A stretch of 64,000 nt of DNA from Tethybacter castelli (GTDB lineage Bacteria; Pseudomonadota; Gammaproteobacteria; Tethybacterales; Tethybacteraceae). This document shows positions 28,297 through 37,602 of the stretch, in pieces. The notes beneath the pieces were generated by a model that was given only the letters and a program-made list of their open reading frames with translations, did no database searches and had not been told where the DNA came from. A program made the translations under genes and the position numbers. Where the stretch lies: the NCBI GenBank assembly GCA_036679665.1, contig JAZHEJ010000039.1, forward strand, positions 62,001 through 126,000, written 5' to 3'. Position 1 is the stretch's first letter. Each line of letters starts with the position of its first letter.

Positions 28297-29435
28297 TGCA
28301 AAGCGTTCAAGCCAGGCATCTTTTTCCCTTCAATGAACTGCAAGAAAGCCCCGCCACCGGTTGACAGATAAGAAATTTTGTCGGCAATTTTGTATTGATT
28401 TATGGCGGCAACGGTTTCGCCTCCTCCTGCTAACGTAAACGCTGCTGATTGACCAAGATTCTCAGCCAGCGTACAAGTCGCTTTGCTAAAAGGCGTATAT
28501 TCGAACACTCCCAAAGCACCATTCCAAATAACAGTTTTGGCTTGTGCGATCACTTCGCTAATTGCCTTGCTAGAGTCAGGGCCCACATCTAGAATAAGCT
28601 CATCGGCACCGATTTGGTCAATCTTTTTTATGGTTCCTTCAGGTGCGTTAATGTTGGGCGCGACAACGACGTCAACTGGAATAATAAATTTATCAGTCGT
28701 GCTTTTTTGCAACTCAGAGCACATATTTAACAAGTCAGGTTCGTACAAGGATTTACCCACTTGATATCCTTGGGATGCAATAAAAGTGTTGGCGATACCA
28801 CCTCCGACAACAATCTGATCTGCCAGCATGGCCAAATTTTCCAGCATGGCCAATTTGGTTGAAACCTTTGCGCCGCCGATTATCGCCAGTAACGGACGCT
28901 TAGGTTCGGACATGGCTTTTTCCAAAGCAAAGCATTCCGCCTGCATCAGTTGCCCGGCGCAACATTCTGGTAATTCGTAAGCTAAAGCGACAGTCGAAGC
29001 TTCGGCTCGATGAGAAGAAGCGAATGCATCCATGACAAAAACATTGCCACAACTAGCATAACGTTTAGCTAATTCTGTGTTGTTTTCTTTTTCCCCGACA
29101 TTAAAACGAGTGTTTTCCAGTAATTGGATTGTGCCGGGAGCAGGGCGTTTAGAGTCATCAAGAGCTACCAATGGTACCGGTTGATTAAGCAATTGGCCAA
29201 GTTTAGTTGCAACCGGAGCCAAAGACAAAGCCGGGTCAGGCTGCACCGGATTAGGGCGACCAAGATGAGACAATACCGTGACCGCCACACCTTGGGTAAG
29301 AAGCTTGGTTAAAGTCGGTAATGAAGCTTCAATTCTGGTTGCGTCAGTGATTTGCCCGTCGACGATCGGTACATTTAGATCCGCGCGAACTAAAGCAGCT
29401 TTGTTTCGCCAGCCAATGTCGTCTAAGGTACGCAC
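28293..29435 (-). CDS. pgk: Phosphoglycerate kinase
   Basis: Transfers phosphate from 1,3-bisphosphoglycerate to ADP in lower glycolysis. Visible: KAALVRADLNVPI near the N terminus, VTVLSHLGRPNP, FVMDAFASSHRAEAS, AIIGGAKVSTKLAML, and the nucleotide-binding GGGETVAAINQY with YLSTGGGAFLQFIEGK at the C terminus. The 380-residue length is normal. Third gene of a pyk-gap-pgk-ftsK run; 27 bases after gap. Confidence 0.97.
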   Translation of the reverse strand: MRTLDDIGWRNKAALVRADLNVPIVDGQITDATRIEASLPTLTKLLTQGVAVTVLSHLGRPNPVQPDPALSLAPVATKLGQLLNQPVPLVALDDSKRPAPGTIQLLENTRFNVGEKENNTELAKRYASCGNVFVMDAFASSHRAEASTVALAYELPECCAGQLMQAECFALEKAMSEPKRPLLAIIGGAKVSTKLAMLENLAMLADQIVVGGGIANTFIASQGYQVGKSLYEPDLLNMCSELQKSTTDKFIIPVDVVVAPNINAPEGTIKKIDQIGADELILDVGPDSSKAISEVIAQAKTVIWNGALGVFEYTPFSKATCTLAENLGQSAAFTLAGGGETVAAINQYKIADKISYLSTGGGAFLQFIEGKKMPGLNALQ

Positions 29436-29462
29436 ACTGAAATAACCGATTTAGTTTTGCCG

Positions 29463-30473
29463 TCAGTTAGCTTTGGCTAGCACAACGGCTGTGTCTAGCA
29501 TGCGATTGGAAAAAGCCCATTCATTGTCATACCACGCCAAAACTTTTGCGTGCGTATTGTCTTTATCGATACTAGTTTCCAAAGCATCAAAAATACTAGA
29601 AGCCGAATTGCCGTTAAAGTCTACCGAAACCAATGGCTGATCGATGTATTGTAATATTCCCGCCAGCGAACCTAAAGATGCCTGCTTGATTTCATCATTA
29701 ATCTCTTCGATGCTTGTTGGCCGAGCAGCGACAAAGGTAAGGTCCACCAACGATACATTACGTACCGGAACTCTTAACGCAATTCCAGACATTTTGCCAT
29801 TAAGCTCAGGAATAACCATGCCAATTGCCGTAGCGGCACCAGTTTTGGTTGGAATAATCGATTCGCCGGCAGTTCGCGCACGGCGGAAATCTTTGTGCGG
29901 TCCGTCCAATGTTACCTGATCGTTCGTGTAAGCGTGCACGGTGCTCATCCAGCCAGACACAATACCAATTTTATCGTGTAGTACTTTTGCTACCGGTGCC
30001 AGACAGTTGGTTGTACACGAGGCATTGGAAACAACTTTATGAGAAGAGTTAAGCATCTGGTGATTTATCCCGTAGACTATTGTGGCGTCAGCGTTGCTGC
30101 ACGGAGCAGAAACCAGTACTTTAGTTGCGCCGGAATCAAGGTGTCCGGCGGCTTTGTCGCGCGAAGCGAAAATACCTGTGCACTCCATGACGACATCAAC
30201 ACCCAATTTGCCCCAAGGCAATGTGGCTAGATCACGCTCCATCGAATAACCGATTTTTTTGCCGTTAATGGTTAGTGAGTTTTCATCTTGCATAACAGTT
30301 CCGGCAAAATTGCCGTGAGTGGTGTCATGGCGCAACAAATGAGCTGACATCTTGGCATCGCACAGATCATTGATGTGAGCAAGCTCAATATCATAATCTT
30401 TTTCTGCTTCAAGCGCTCTAACTATGCATCTGCCGATTCTGCCGAATCCGTTGATTCCTATCTTTATGGTCAT
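29463..30473 (-). CDS. gap: Glyceraldehyde-3-phosphate dehydrogenase
   Basis: NAD-dependent oxidation and phosphorylation of glyceraldehyde 3-phosphate. N-terminal GINGFGRIGRCIVRALE is the dinucleotide-binding motif, catalytic Cys153 is in SNASCTTNCLAP, and TKTGAATAIGMVIPELNGK and WYDNEWAFSNRMLD follow. Length is 336 residues. It has one of the few strong Shine-Dalgarno sequences in the window, 8-9 bases before the ATG, in keeping with high expression. Confidence 0.97.
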   Translation of the reverse strand: MTIKIGINGFGRIGRCIVRALEAEKDYDIELAHINDLCDAKMSAHLLRHDTTHGNFAGTVMQDENSLTINGKKIGYSMERDLATLPWGKLGVDVVMECTGIFASRDKAAGHLDSGATKVLVSAPCSNADATIVYGINHQMLNSSHKVVSNASCTTNCLAPVAKVLHDKIGIVSGWMSTVHAYTNDQVTLDGPHKDFRRARTAGESIIPTKTGAATAIGMVIPELNGKMSGIALRVPVRNVSLVDLTFVAARPTSIEEINDEIKQASLGSLAGILQYIDQPLVSVDFNGNSASSIFDALETSIDKDNTHAKVLAWYDNEWAFSNRMLDTAVVLAKAN

Positions 30474-30481
30474 TAAAATTT

Positions 30482-30487
30482 CTCCTT
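30482..30487 (-). promoter_or_regulatory. Strong Shine-Dalgarno site of gap
   Basis: On the minus strand AAGGAG precedes the gap ATG (30473) by 8 bases. Most genes in this window have no comparable site, so this stands out. Confidence 0.75.
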
Positions 30488-30496
30488 AAAAATTTG

Positions 30497-31936
30497 CTAT
30501 TTTATGTTTTTTTCACCAACTTTCACAAGACGAAGCAAATTAGTGTGTCCTGGTACTCCGAACGGAACACCGGCGGTAATGATTAAACTGTCATTATCTT
30601 GAGCAAAACCATATTGTCTGGCTAAATTGACAGTCTTGTCCACCATTTCATCCAAGGAGACCAGATCTGGAGTTTTAATGCTGTGAACACCCCAAAGCAA
30701 TGTGGTGGCTCGCGCAGATTCTATGATCGGGGTTAGTCCGAGTAAAGGACAGATTGGTCGATGGCGCGCAGCACATCTTGTGGTGTTACCGGTTTGCGAA
30801 TAGGCAATAATCGCGCTGGCTTGGACAACTTCAGCTACTTTGCATGCCGCAGCAACGATAGCTTCGTTTGACTGATTTGTAAGTTCAAAATTATCTCGCT
30901 GTAAATCTATACGGTACTGCATATCTTGTTCGGTGCTGATGATAATGCGTCGCATCATGCTTACCGCCTCGGCCGGATACTTTCCGGAAGCGCTTTCAGC
31001 CGATAACATGACCGCGTCAGCTCCGTCGTAAAGTGCGGTGGCCACATCTGAAGCTTCAGCGCGGGTGGGGGTAGGGCTATTTGTCATCGACTCAAGCATT
31101 TGTGTTGCAACTATTACGGGGTGGCCGAACTTGCGGCATTGCTTGATAAGACGTTTTTGAGTTTGCGGAACTAGCTCTGGCGGCGTCTCCACCCCCAGAT
31201 CTCCCCGCGCGATCATAATACCGTCGCAATTTTCGAGAATTTCCTGAAAATTCACAATCGCCTGAGGTTTTTCAATCTTGGCGATTAATCTAGCGCCGCC
31301 TTTGATCAGCCCACGAGCCTCAATTAAATCCTGTGCATGTTGCACAAAGGATAACGCTATCCAGTCAACATTATGTTGTAGGGCAAAATCGAGATCCTGC
31401 CGATCTTTGTCGGTAAGTGCCGGAATCGGCAACTGACAGTCAGGGAAATTAACACCTTTATGGGACTTTAAAATACCGCCACAAATAACTTCAGTTTTCA
31501 TAACTGACGAGTCAATCGATTTGATTCGCAAGCGCAACTTGCCGTCGTCTAAAAGTAATTCGATATCAGGCTTGGCGACCGCAAAAATTTCCGGGTGCGG
31601 TAAAGTGCAACCATTTTTGTCCCCTATTTTTTCATCAAGGCAAAGAGTGTAAGATTCTCCTTCTATGAGTTCGATACCTTCATCGAGAATATCGCCAACG
31701 CGTAGCTTGGGGCCTTGCAAATCGGCGATTATTCCGAAAGGCTTGCTCATGGTTTCTTCAATGCATCGAATAAAACCTATTTTTTCAGCTTGTTGTTCGT
31801 GCGAGCCGTGGGAGAAATTCAAGCGAAAAACATCAACTCCAGCCGTGGCCAACTTGGATATCATTTCTAGCGAATCTGACGCGGGGCCTAGTGTTGCCAC
31901 GATTTTTGTCAAGTGGTGAAGCGGCGGTTGGGTCAT
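30497..31936 (-). CDS. pyk: Pyruvate kinase
   Basis: Converts phosphoenolpyruvate and ADP to pyruvate and ATP. Characteristic stretches: TKIVATLGPASDS, FRLNFSHGSHEQQ, GIIADLQGPKLRVGD, IMIARGDLGVETPPELVP (Lys in LIAKIEKPQA), and the ATQMLESMTNSPTPTRAE segment; C-terminal domain ending GVPFGVPGHTNLLRL. I chose ATG 31936 (MTQPPLHHLTK, 479 residues), which sits in a TCATGA palindrome shared with the start of rsmE on the other strand; an ATG two codons earlier (31942) is possible. It heads pyk-gap-pgk-ftsK. The PEP made or used here also feeds the PTS relay at 14-16 kb. Confidence 0.96.
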   Translation of the reverse strand: MTQPPLHHLTKIVATLGPASDSLEMISKLATAGVDVFRLNFSHGSHEQQAEKIGFIRCIEETMSKPFGIIADLQGPKLRVGDILDEGIELIEGESYTLCLDEKIGDKNGCTLPHPEIFAVAKPDIELLLDDGKLRLRIKSIDSSVMKTEVICGGILKSHKGVNFPDCQLPIPALTDKDRQDLDFALQHNVDWIALSFVQHAQDLIEARGLIKGGARLIAKIEKPQAIVNFQEILENCDGIMIARGDLGVETPPELVPQTQKRLIKQCRKFGHPVIVATQMLESMTNSPTPTRAEASDVATALYDGADAVMLSAESASGKYPAEAVSMMRRIIISTEQDMQYRIDLQRDNFELTNQSNEAIVAAACKVAEVVQASAIIAYSQTGNTTRCAARHRPICPLLGLTPIIESARATTLLWGVHSIKTPDLVSLDEMVDKTVNLARQYGFAQDNDSLIITAGVPFGVPGHTNLLRLVKVGEKNIK

Positions 31937-32723
31937 GAGCAAAAAATTAACTAGTACTACAAAGATACATCACAAAAAAAACTGGCGAAGGGTACGCGTC
32001 CACATCCACGCAATACAACCTTCAGCTCAAATGACAATCTTACTTGAATCTGCACAGGTACATTATCTCACTACCGTACTACGACTTAACGACGGGGCTA
32101 CTGTCTATGCATTCGATTCTAACGGCACTGAATATGAAACGAAGTTGGTAAGCTCAGGTAAACGAAGTTTTGCACTTGAAATTATAGGCACAAGTCAGTA
32201 TCAAGGAGCTGACGCCAAACGCGAAGTTCATATTGGGCAGGGTATGACTGAGAAGCAACGTCTGGACTGGGCTGTGGAAAAAATGACTGAAACCGGAGTT
32301 TGTTCGATAACCCCGTTGATAAGCTTCGGCACTAAGCGTATTGATCATTGTAGCGATACTATGACCGCTCGCTGGTTTCGCATAGCCACGGCGGCATGTA
32401 CCCAGTGTGGCAGGGTACGGGTACCGATTGTCAGTTCGCCTTTAAAAGTTGAACAATGGCTTGAGCAATTACCTGGTGGAACTGCGAAATTTATGCTGTC
32501 AATCGATACGGACGAATTATTTTCTGCGCACGCAGCGCGACTACCGCTTGATCAGCCTGTCGCGATGATAATCGGCAGAGCTTCAGGATTTGATTCGCAT
32601 GAAGCAATAGCGGCTAAAAAACTCGGTTTTGTTCCAGTGTCGCTTGGAGAGCGCATACTGCGCACTGAGACAGTAGGGGTGGTGGCAATGTCGGTTTTGC
32701 TAACAACAGGCAATGAATTGTGA
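31935..32723 (+). CDS. rsmE: RsmE-family 16S rRNA (uracil-N3) methyltransferase with an altered knot motif
   Basis: SPOUT-family methyltransferase expected to modify U1498 of 16S rRNA. Recognised from HYLTTVLRLNDGATVYAFD (N-terminal PUA-like barrel), GQGMTEKQRLDWAVEKMTE (usual KxxxxxxxxQKxxELG region), CGRVRVPIV and the C-terminal LGERILRTETV. The SAM-binding knot loop, nearly always IGPEGGF, reads IGRASGF (codons 32574-32588), so activity is uncertain. Length is 262 residues. The ATG at 31935 overlaps the pyk start on the other strand; it leaves an unusual basic 20-residue lead, but no alternative start occurs before the conserved part. Confidence 0.85.
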   Translation: MSKKLTSTTKIHHKKNWRRVRVHIHAIQPSAQMTILLESAQVHYLTTVLRLNDGATVYAFDSNGTEYETKLVSSGKRSFALEIIGTSQYQGADAKREVHIGQGMTEKQRLDWAVEKMTETGVCSITPLISFGTKRIDHCSDTMTARWFRIATAACTQCGRVRVPIVSSPLKVEQWLEQLPGGTAKFMLSIDTDELFSAHAARLPLDQPVAMIIGRASGFDSHEAIAAKKLGFVPVSLGERILRTETVGVVAMSVLLTTGNEL

Positions 32724-32752
32724 AAACCGTGGCATTACCAAGAAATTTACTT

Positions 32753-35347
32753 CTATATTAGTTTTTCTTTGACGCGGGCAACACTTACCAATGTTTCGCG
32801 AACTTTCTTGATGATCGTTACTCCTTGCGTTGCGCGGGAAGTGACGCGGACTGAGTTAGCTTTGAATCTAATCAATCTACCTTTGTTGGTAATAAGCATG
32901 ATTTCATCGCCTTTGTCAACCAAGATACAGCCAATAATTTTGCCGGATGACTTCGACCGGCTGATATTTACGACTCCTTGCGTACCACGACCTCGTATCG
33001 GATAATTCTCAATTAACGACCGTTTACCTTTACCTTTTTCGGTTACTGTTAAGACCGAATGCTTATCATTGCTGGTTAAAACCATCGAAACGACTTCTTG
33101 CCCATTCCGCAAGGTAATACCTTTGACTCCGCGCGCAGTTCTGCTCAACACTCGTAGTGCTGATGATTTAAAACGTACTGCTTTGCCACCGTCGGTAAAT
33201 AGCATTATCGAATCATCATCACTGGCGATTCCAGCATCTATGAGCTGGTCGCCGTCATCAATGTTGATCGCGATAATTCCTTTGCTTCGCGGTTTGGAAA
33301 ATGCTGAAAGGCGAGTTTTTTTAACAATGCCGTTGCGCGTTGTCATGACAATATACGCATTATCCTGATTAAGATCAGAGGTCGAAAGCACAGTCTGAAT
33401 CTTTTCAGTTTCAGTTAAAGGTAGCAGATTAACTATTGGTCGGCCGCGCGAAGCGCGCGAGTTAAATTGAGGAAGCTGGTAGATCTTCAGCCAGTAGATT
33501 CGGCCACGGCTGGTTATGAACAGCATCGTATCGTGAGAATTCGCCGTATGCAATTGGGTAATAAAATCTTCTTCGCGCACACCTGAAGCAGTTTTTCCTA
33601 CGCCTCCGCGCTGCTGAGTCCGATAATCACTGAGTGGCCGGGCCTTGATGTAGCCGGCATGGGATATCGTTACCACCATTTCGACCTGCTCAATCAAATC
33701 TTCGTTATCAATGTCTGCTCCCACTTCATCAATTTCGGTGCGCCGCTTGTCGCCGAAGTTGGTTTTGATTTCGGTTAATTCTTCAGTAATAATTTCAGTG
33801 ACGCGTTCGGGTTTATCAAGAATATCAAGCAAGTCAACAATGATTTTGATTGTGGCAGTGTAGTCGTTAACGATTTTGTCGCGCTCTAAGGCAGTCAGAC
33901 GAGCCAAGCGCATGTCCAGTATCGACTGAGCCTGACGATCTGACAATCGGTAGTGGGTCGATTTTTTCTTTCCTTTGCCGCTTTCAATTTGCAGTCCCCA
34001 AACACCTATTTCACGCTGTGGCCGAGTAAGCAGAGGATCATTCAAAGTCGCGAGCATCTTGACTACCGTGGCACATTGCCAATGTTGTGCTAGCAAAATA
34101 TTTTTCGCATCACTAGGAGTGGGCGCGTTTTTGATAGTCTCGACAATTTCTTCAATGTTTGAAATCGCTACGGCTAAACCTTCTAGATTATGTGCTTTTT
34201 CGCGTGCTCGTTCCAAGTCAAAGAGGCTTCGACGGTAGACTATCTCACGCCGATGCTCAATGAAGTAGTTAAGCATTTGAACCAGGTTAAGCACCCGCGG
34301 TGTACCGTTCACCAACGCTACCATGTTCACCGAAAAGTTCTTTTGTAATTCGGTCATTTTGAACAGGTTGTTCTGTAACACGTATGGTTGCGAGTCGCGT
34401 CTGAGTTCGATAACAATACGCATGCCGGTGCGATCGGATTCATCGCGAAGATCAGAAATACCTTCTAGTTTTTTGTCACGCACTAAATCGGCGATATATT
34501 CAACCAAATGGCTCTTATTTACCGCATAAGGGAGCTCTGTCACTATTATCGCGTTGCGCTTGTTTTTGCCCAATTCGACTATTTCGGTGCGTGCGCGCAT
34601 AACCACGCGACCTTTTCCGGTTTCGTACGCTTCGCGAACTCCCTGCAAGCCGTAGATTATTCCAGCGGTAGGAAAATCCGGGCCCTTGATCTTGCGCATT
34701 ACCGCAGAAAGTTTTGCATCGGGCTTTTTAAGCACCAATAAACATGCATTGATAGTTTCAGTAAGATTATGGGCAGGGATATTGGTAGCCATTCCGACTG
34801 CAATCCCCGATGAACCGTTAACAAGCAGGTTAGGGAAGCAGGGCGGCAATACCGTGGGCTCATGCTCTGAATCATCGTAGTTTGGCATCATGTCAACGGT
34901 ATCTTTATCGATATCCGTCATCATGGTGTGAGCGAGTCGAGACATGCGAACTTCCGTGTAGCGCATCGCTGCGGGATCGTCACCGTCAACAGAACCAAAG
35001 TTGCCTTGGCCATCCACCAACAAGCAACGTAACGAAAAAGGCTGGGCCATTCTCACCAACGCATCGTAAACAGCTTCTTGGCTGTGAGGATGAAATTTAC
35101 CTAGGACGTCACCTACTATACGCGCGGATTTTTTATAGGGCTTGTTGTAGTCGTTCCCTGCCTGCCTCATCGCGTACAAAATACGCCGATGGACCGGTTT
35201 TAAACCGTCTCGCACATCTGGTAACGCACGTGAAACAATTACACTCATAGCATAATCAAGATACGACGTGCGCATCTTGTCTTCTATACTGGTATGAATT
35301 ATTTCTTTAGCGAAAATTTCAGGCATATCGCTATTTTGATCAGTCAT
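32753..35347 (-). CDS. gyrA: DNA gyrase subunit A
   Basis: Breakage-rejoining subunit of the type II topoisomerase that introduces negative supercoils. N-terminal [20 protein letters not shown], catalytic Tyr130 in [10 protein letters not shown], and [18 protein letters not shown] are standard; the C-terminal beta-pinwheel repeats (for example [24 protein letters not shown]) make up about residues 530-864. The GyrA box reads QQRGGVG instead of the common QRRGGKG. The quinolone-resistance region is unusual: [10 protein letters not shown] where HPHGDSAVYD is usual. The pinwheel length and box position favour GyrA over ParC. It diverges from the unknown gene pair across 320 bases. Confidence 0.95.
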   Translation of the reverse strand: MTDQNSDMPEIFAKEIIHTSIEDKMRTSYLDYAMSVIVSRALPDVRDGLKPVHRRILYAMRQAGNDYNKPYKKSARIVGDVLGKFHPHSQEAVYDALVRMAQPFSLRCLLVDGQGNFGSVDGDDPAAMRYTEVRMSRLAHTMMTDIDKDTVDMMPNYDDSEHEPTVLPPCFPNLLVNGSSGIAVGMATNIPAHNLTETINACLLVLKKPDAKLSAVMRKIKGPDFPTAGIIYGLQGVREAYETGKGRVVMRARTEIVELGKNKRNAIIVTELPYAVNKSHLVEYIADLVRDKKLEGISDLRDESDRTGMRIVIELRRDSQPYVLQNNLFKMTELQKNFSVNMVALVNGTPRVLNLVQMLNYFIEHRREIVYRRSLFDLERAREKAHNLEGLAVAISNIEEIVETIKNAPTPSDAKNILLAQHWQCATVVKMLATLNDPLLTRPQREIGVWGLQIESGKGKKKSTHYRLSDRQAQSILDMRLARLTALERDKIVNDYTATIKIIVDLLDILDKPERVTEIITEELTEIKTNFGDKRRTEIDEVGADIDNEDLIEQVEMVVTISHAGYIKARPLSDYRTQQRGGVGKTASGVREEDFITQLHTANSHDTMLFITSRGRIYWLKIYQLPQFNSRASRGRPIVNLLPLTETEKIQTVLSTSDLNQDNAYIVMTTRNGIVKKTRLSAFSKPRSKGIIAINIDDGDQLIDAGIASDDDSIMLFTDGGKAVRFKSSALRVLSRTARGVKGITLRNGQEVVSMVLTSNDKHSVLTVTEKGKGKRSLIENYPIRGRGTQGVVNISRSKSSGKIIGCILVDKGDEIMLITNKGRLIRFKANSVRVTSRATQGVTIIKKVRETLVSVARVKEKLI

Positions 35348-35667
35348 CCAAAATTATGTCTCGGACTTGTAAAACTGTGCGGTCACCAAGTATGAATTAT
35401 ACTTTTGCATGCGCCGTAAGAAATAATCGGCATATGTGTTATATTTGGAAGAAGCATTAAATTTATTAGTTCAACTATGTATTGTATCTACAAAAGGCGA
35501 GGTGGCAATCTCTGTCTTAAACTTTGGAATTGGATAAAAAGCTTCTATAAACACGGCCCAATTATAGATTTGGATCATCGGTACACACTACAGCAACCAA
35601 GAATTTGTTTTTGGACTGAAAGACTATTCACAGTTTTTTTTATTTAGCTTGAATTATCGCGGTTATT
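35348..35667. other. 320-base gap between divergent gyrA and the unknown gene pair
   Basis: The only gap over 300 bases. It is A+T-rich and must hold promoters for gyrA (leftward) and the 35668 gene (rightward), but I see no convincing -35/-10 pair. It contains one 56-codon frame on the plus strand (35477-35647, ATG start, no Shine-Dalgarno, rich in aromatic residues) ending 20 bases before the next gene. This may be chance. No tRNA, repeat or terminator is evident. Confidence 0.6.
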
Positions 35668-37602
35668 ATGCAATCGAAAAACGAATTTATACCGAAAAAA
35701 TTGCAGAAGCAGGCTTTTTTCATTTCTCGCAAGACAATTCTTGAGCTAATTAAACTTGCTGGTTTGTCGCATGCCTTGTTATCTTTTATACACCGCAATA
35801 GTGAGGATTTAATTCAAAGTGGTGCGACTGTAGCGATAAAACAAATACGTGAACAAGATTTAGATAGTAAATTTTTCTTTACTTTGCCAGATACGGCCAT
35901 GGCGATCATCCAAGCTTGGCTAGGAGAAAATTGCCGTCCAGTTTTAGAAACTTATCTTGCTCAAAACAAAGAAGAGCAAACCTCCAAGTTGTGTGAATAT
36001 CTAGCTAGCCTTCGCTTGTATATGCTTAAAGGTATTCCAGCACCTGCGGGAATAGTAGAAAGAGCGCAGTGTTTTTTGGCATGTGTGAGTGATCAGCAAT
36101 GGCACCCGGTCATAAACGTTGTAATGACGCTAAGCTACCGTCAGGATGAAAACAGTCAACCGTTTAAGCCGGCCGATTATTATCGATTAATCTGTGAAAT
36201 GCTAGAAAGACCTGAGGCGATTGAGCTTGAAGAAAACCTGAAGTTGCAGTTGCTCGTTGTTGGTTTTTGTGTAGCGCTTGTACAACGAAACCGCAAACTA
36301 GCCACAGATTTGCTCGCGAAAATCCAAATCAGTGATTATGAACAACGCCCGAAAGATCGCATGGGCGACAGGTTGCAAAAAAAATTCAACAATGTATTTA
36401 CCAACACTGCTTCAAGGCCAGAGGTCGTTACCACAGCAACCGATGATATGTTCAAAGATACCAAAGGGCTTGAAGTTCTTGCGGTATGCACCAAGGCACC
36501 GTACGGAAATAACGCGGAACATCAGCGTTTTGCGTTTTCAAAGGTATTGGCGGTGCGTGGCAAAGATGAGAAATGGTATAACCTTAATGATCGAGAAAAA
36601 AATCGTCTTTTTCCTGAAACCGGAAGTATTGTCCATTTTGCGGGCAAAAATTACCCGCCGCTGCCCAAATTTCAAAGCCACGGCGTTTGGAGAGTGGAAG
36701 AGCAATCATTATCGCCTGAACAAAGAACTAAGTTCGACACTCGCTTTTACGCTGCGAAAAAAATTCTCCCCGTACATCCTGTTTTGACATTGGAACACAT
36801 TAGCTCATGTGACAAGGCCATGGCCCGCGAATGGATTGAGCATACTAGCATACTTGACAGCGATGTGGGCGGGGAGACGGTGTTGAGATTTACCGATGGT
36901 TTGTTTGTGCATACAACAGGCTCGTATGTAAATCTGCGTAATGAAGGATTTACACAACCTTTACGTGCCTGGGAAGATCTGCCAATTGTCCAATTGTCGC
37001 CAGTTGTACAGTTGCATATAGGGGATTTACCGATCAACGAACAAACGTACGATTTGGTGCGTCCTAGTAAAGGAATAGTTTCGGCCATGCGCCAGCTGCC
37101 AAGCGTGACTTCGCGTGAAAGTTCGAAATTCGCTGAAGCCATCGCTGAACTCGGTTCCAACCAGTCGCTAGATACCCGTATCCAAAATTTGGATATGACA
37201 GAACTTGATTTTGATTCGTCTGATATTGAACAACTCGTTACATTGTTATTCGAAACCGAAGCTGTGGCCAAAGAAATCGATGATAAATCTGAGCAATATC
37301 TCGCAGCTACCCGTAACTTGCTTAATGAAGCCACACAGGAGCACAAACATTACAAGCAATTAGCTGACACGGTAGATAATATTCATGCCCAACAAAGACA
37401 AATATTAGGTAACGCTCAAGATAGCCTAAATAAGTTATTCGATACTAGACAAAGTGAATTGCAAGAACAAAGCCGTGAAATTTATGAACTTCAAGCCATA
37501 TTGCAAGACAAAATAGATCAAAAGAAACATGACGATCTACACAAACTAGAGCAAAGAATAGATGCTCTTGAAAAATTTATAGCTTCAAAACTAATTTCAT
37601 GA
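35668..37602 (+). CDS. Unknown 644-residue protein, paralogue of the next gene
   Basis: I do not recognise a known family. The protein is soluble, with no signal peptide, membrane segment or Walker motif. From N to C: a helical region with FFFTLPDTAMAIIQAWL (about residues 70-86) and PVLETYL; block A, beta-rich (about 267-345), with LEVLAVCTKAPYG, FAFSKVLAV, LFPETGSIVHFAGKNYPPLP and VWRVEE; a segment with ILPVHPVLTLEHIS; block B (about 405-461), with LRFTDGLFVHTTGSY, LRAWEDLP and LHIGDLP; then a C-terminal coiled coil (about 529-644) rich in Glu, Gln and Leu. All blocks recur in the same order in the next gene, which it overlaps by ATGA. No Shine-Dalgarno is seen. It sits between gyrA and azlD as an islet in otherwise conserved surroundings. 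Confidence 0.85.
   Translation: MQSKNEFIPKKLQKQAFFISRKTILELIKLAGLSHALLSFIHRNSEDLIQSGATVAIKQIREQDLDSKFFFTLPDTAMAIIQAWLGENCRPVLETYLAQNKEEQTSKLCEYLASLRLYMLKGIPAPAGIVERAQCFLACVSDQQWHPVINVVMTLSYRQDENSQPFKPADYYRLICEMLERPEAIELEENLKLQLLVVGFCVALVQRNRKLATDLLAKIQISDYEQRPKDRMGDRLQKKFNNVFTNTASRPEVVTTATDDMFKDTKGLEVLAVCTKAPYGNNAEHQRFAFSKVLAVRGKDEKWYNLNDREKNRLFPETGSIVHFAGKNYPPLPKFQSHGVWRVEEQSLSPEQRTKFDTRFYAAKKILPVHPVLTLEHISSCDKAMAREWIEHTSILDSDVGGETVLRFTDGLFVHTTGSYVNLRNEGFTQPLRAWEDLPIVQLSPVVQLHIGDLPINEQTYDLVRPSKGIVSAMRQLPSVTSRESSKFAEAIAELGSNQSLDTRIQNLDMTELDFDSSDIEQLVTLLFETEAVAKEIDDKSEQYLAATRNLLNEATQEHKHYKQLADTVDNIHAQQRQILGNAQDSLNKLFDTRQSELQEQSREIYELQAILQDKIDQKKHDDLHKLEQRIDALEKFIASKLIS

Noticed and set aside
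36747..37346. A 199-codon antisense frame inside the first unknown gene
   Set aside because: It mirrors the coding frame, is rich in Ser/Val as expected for a shadow, and matches no known protein pattern.
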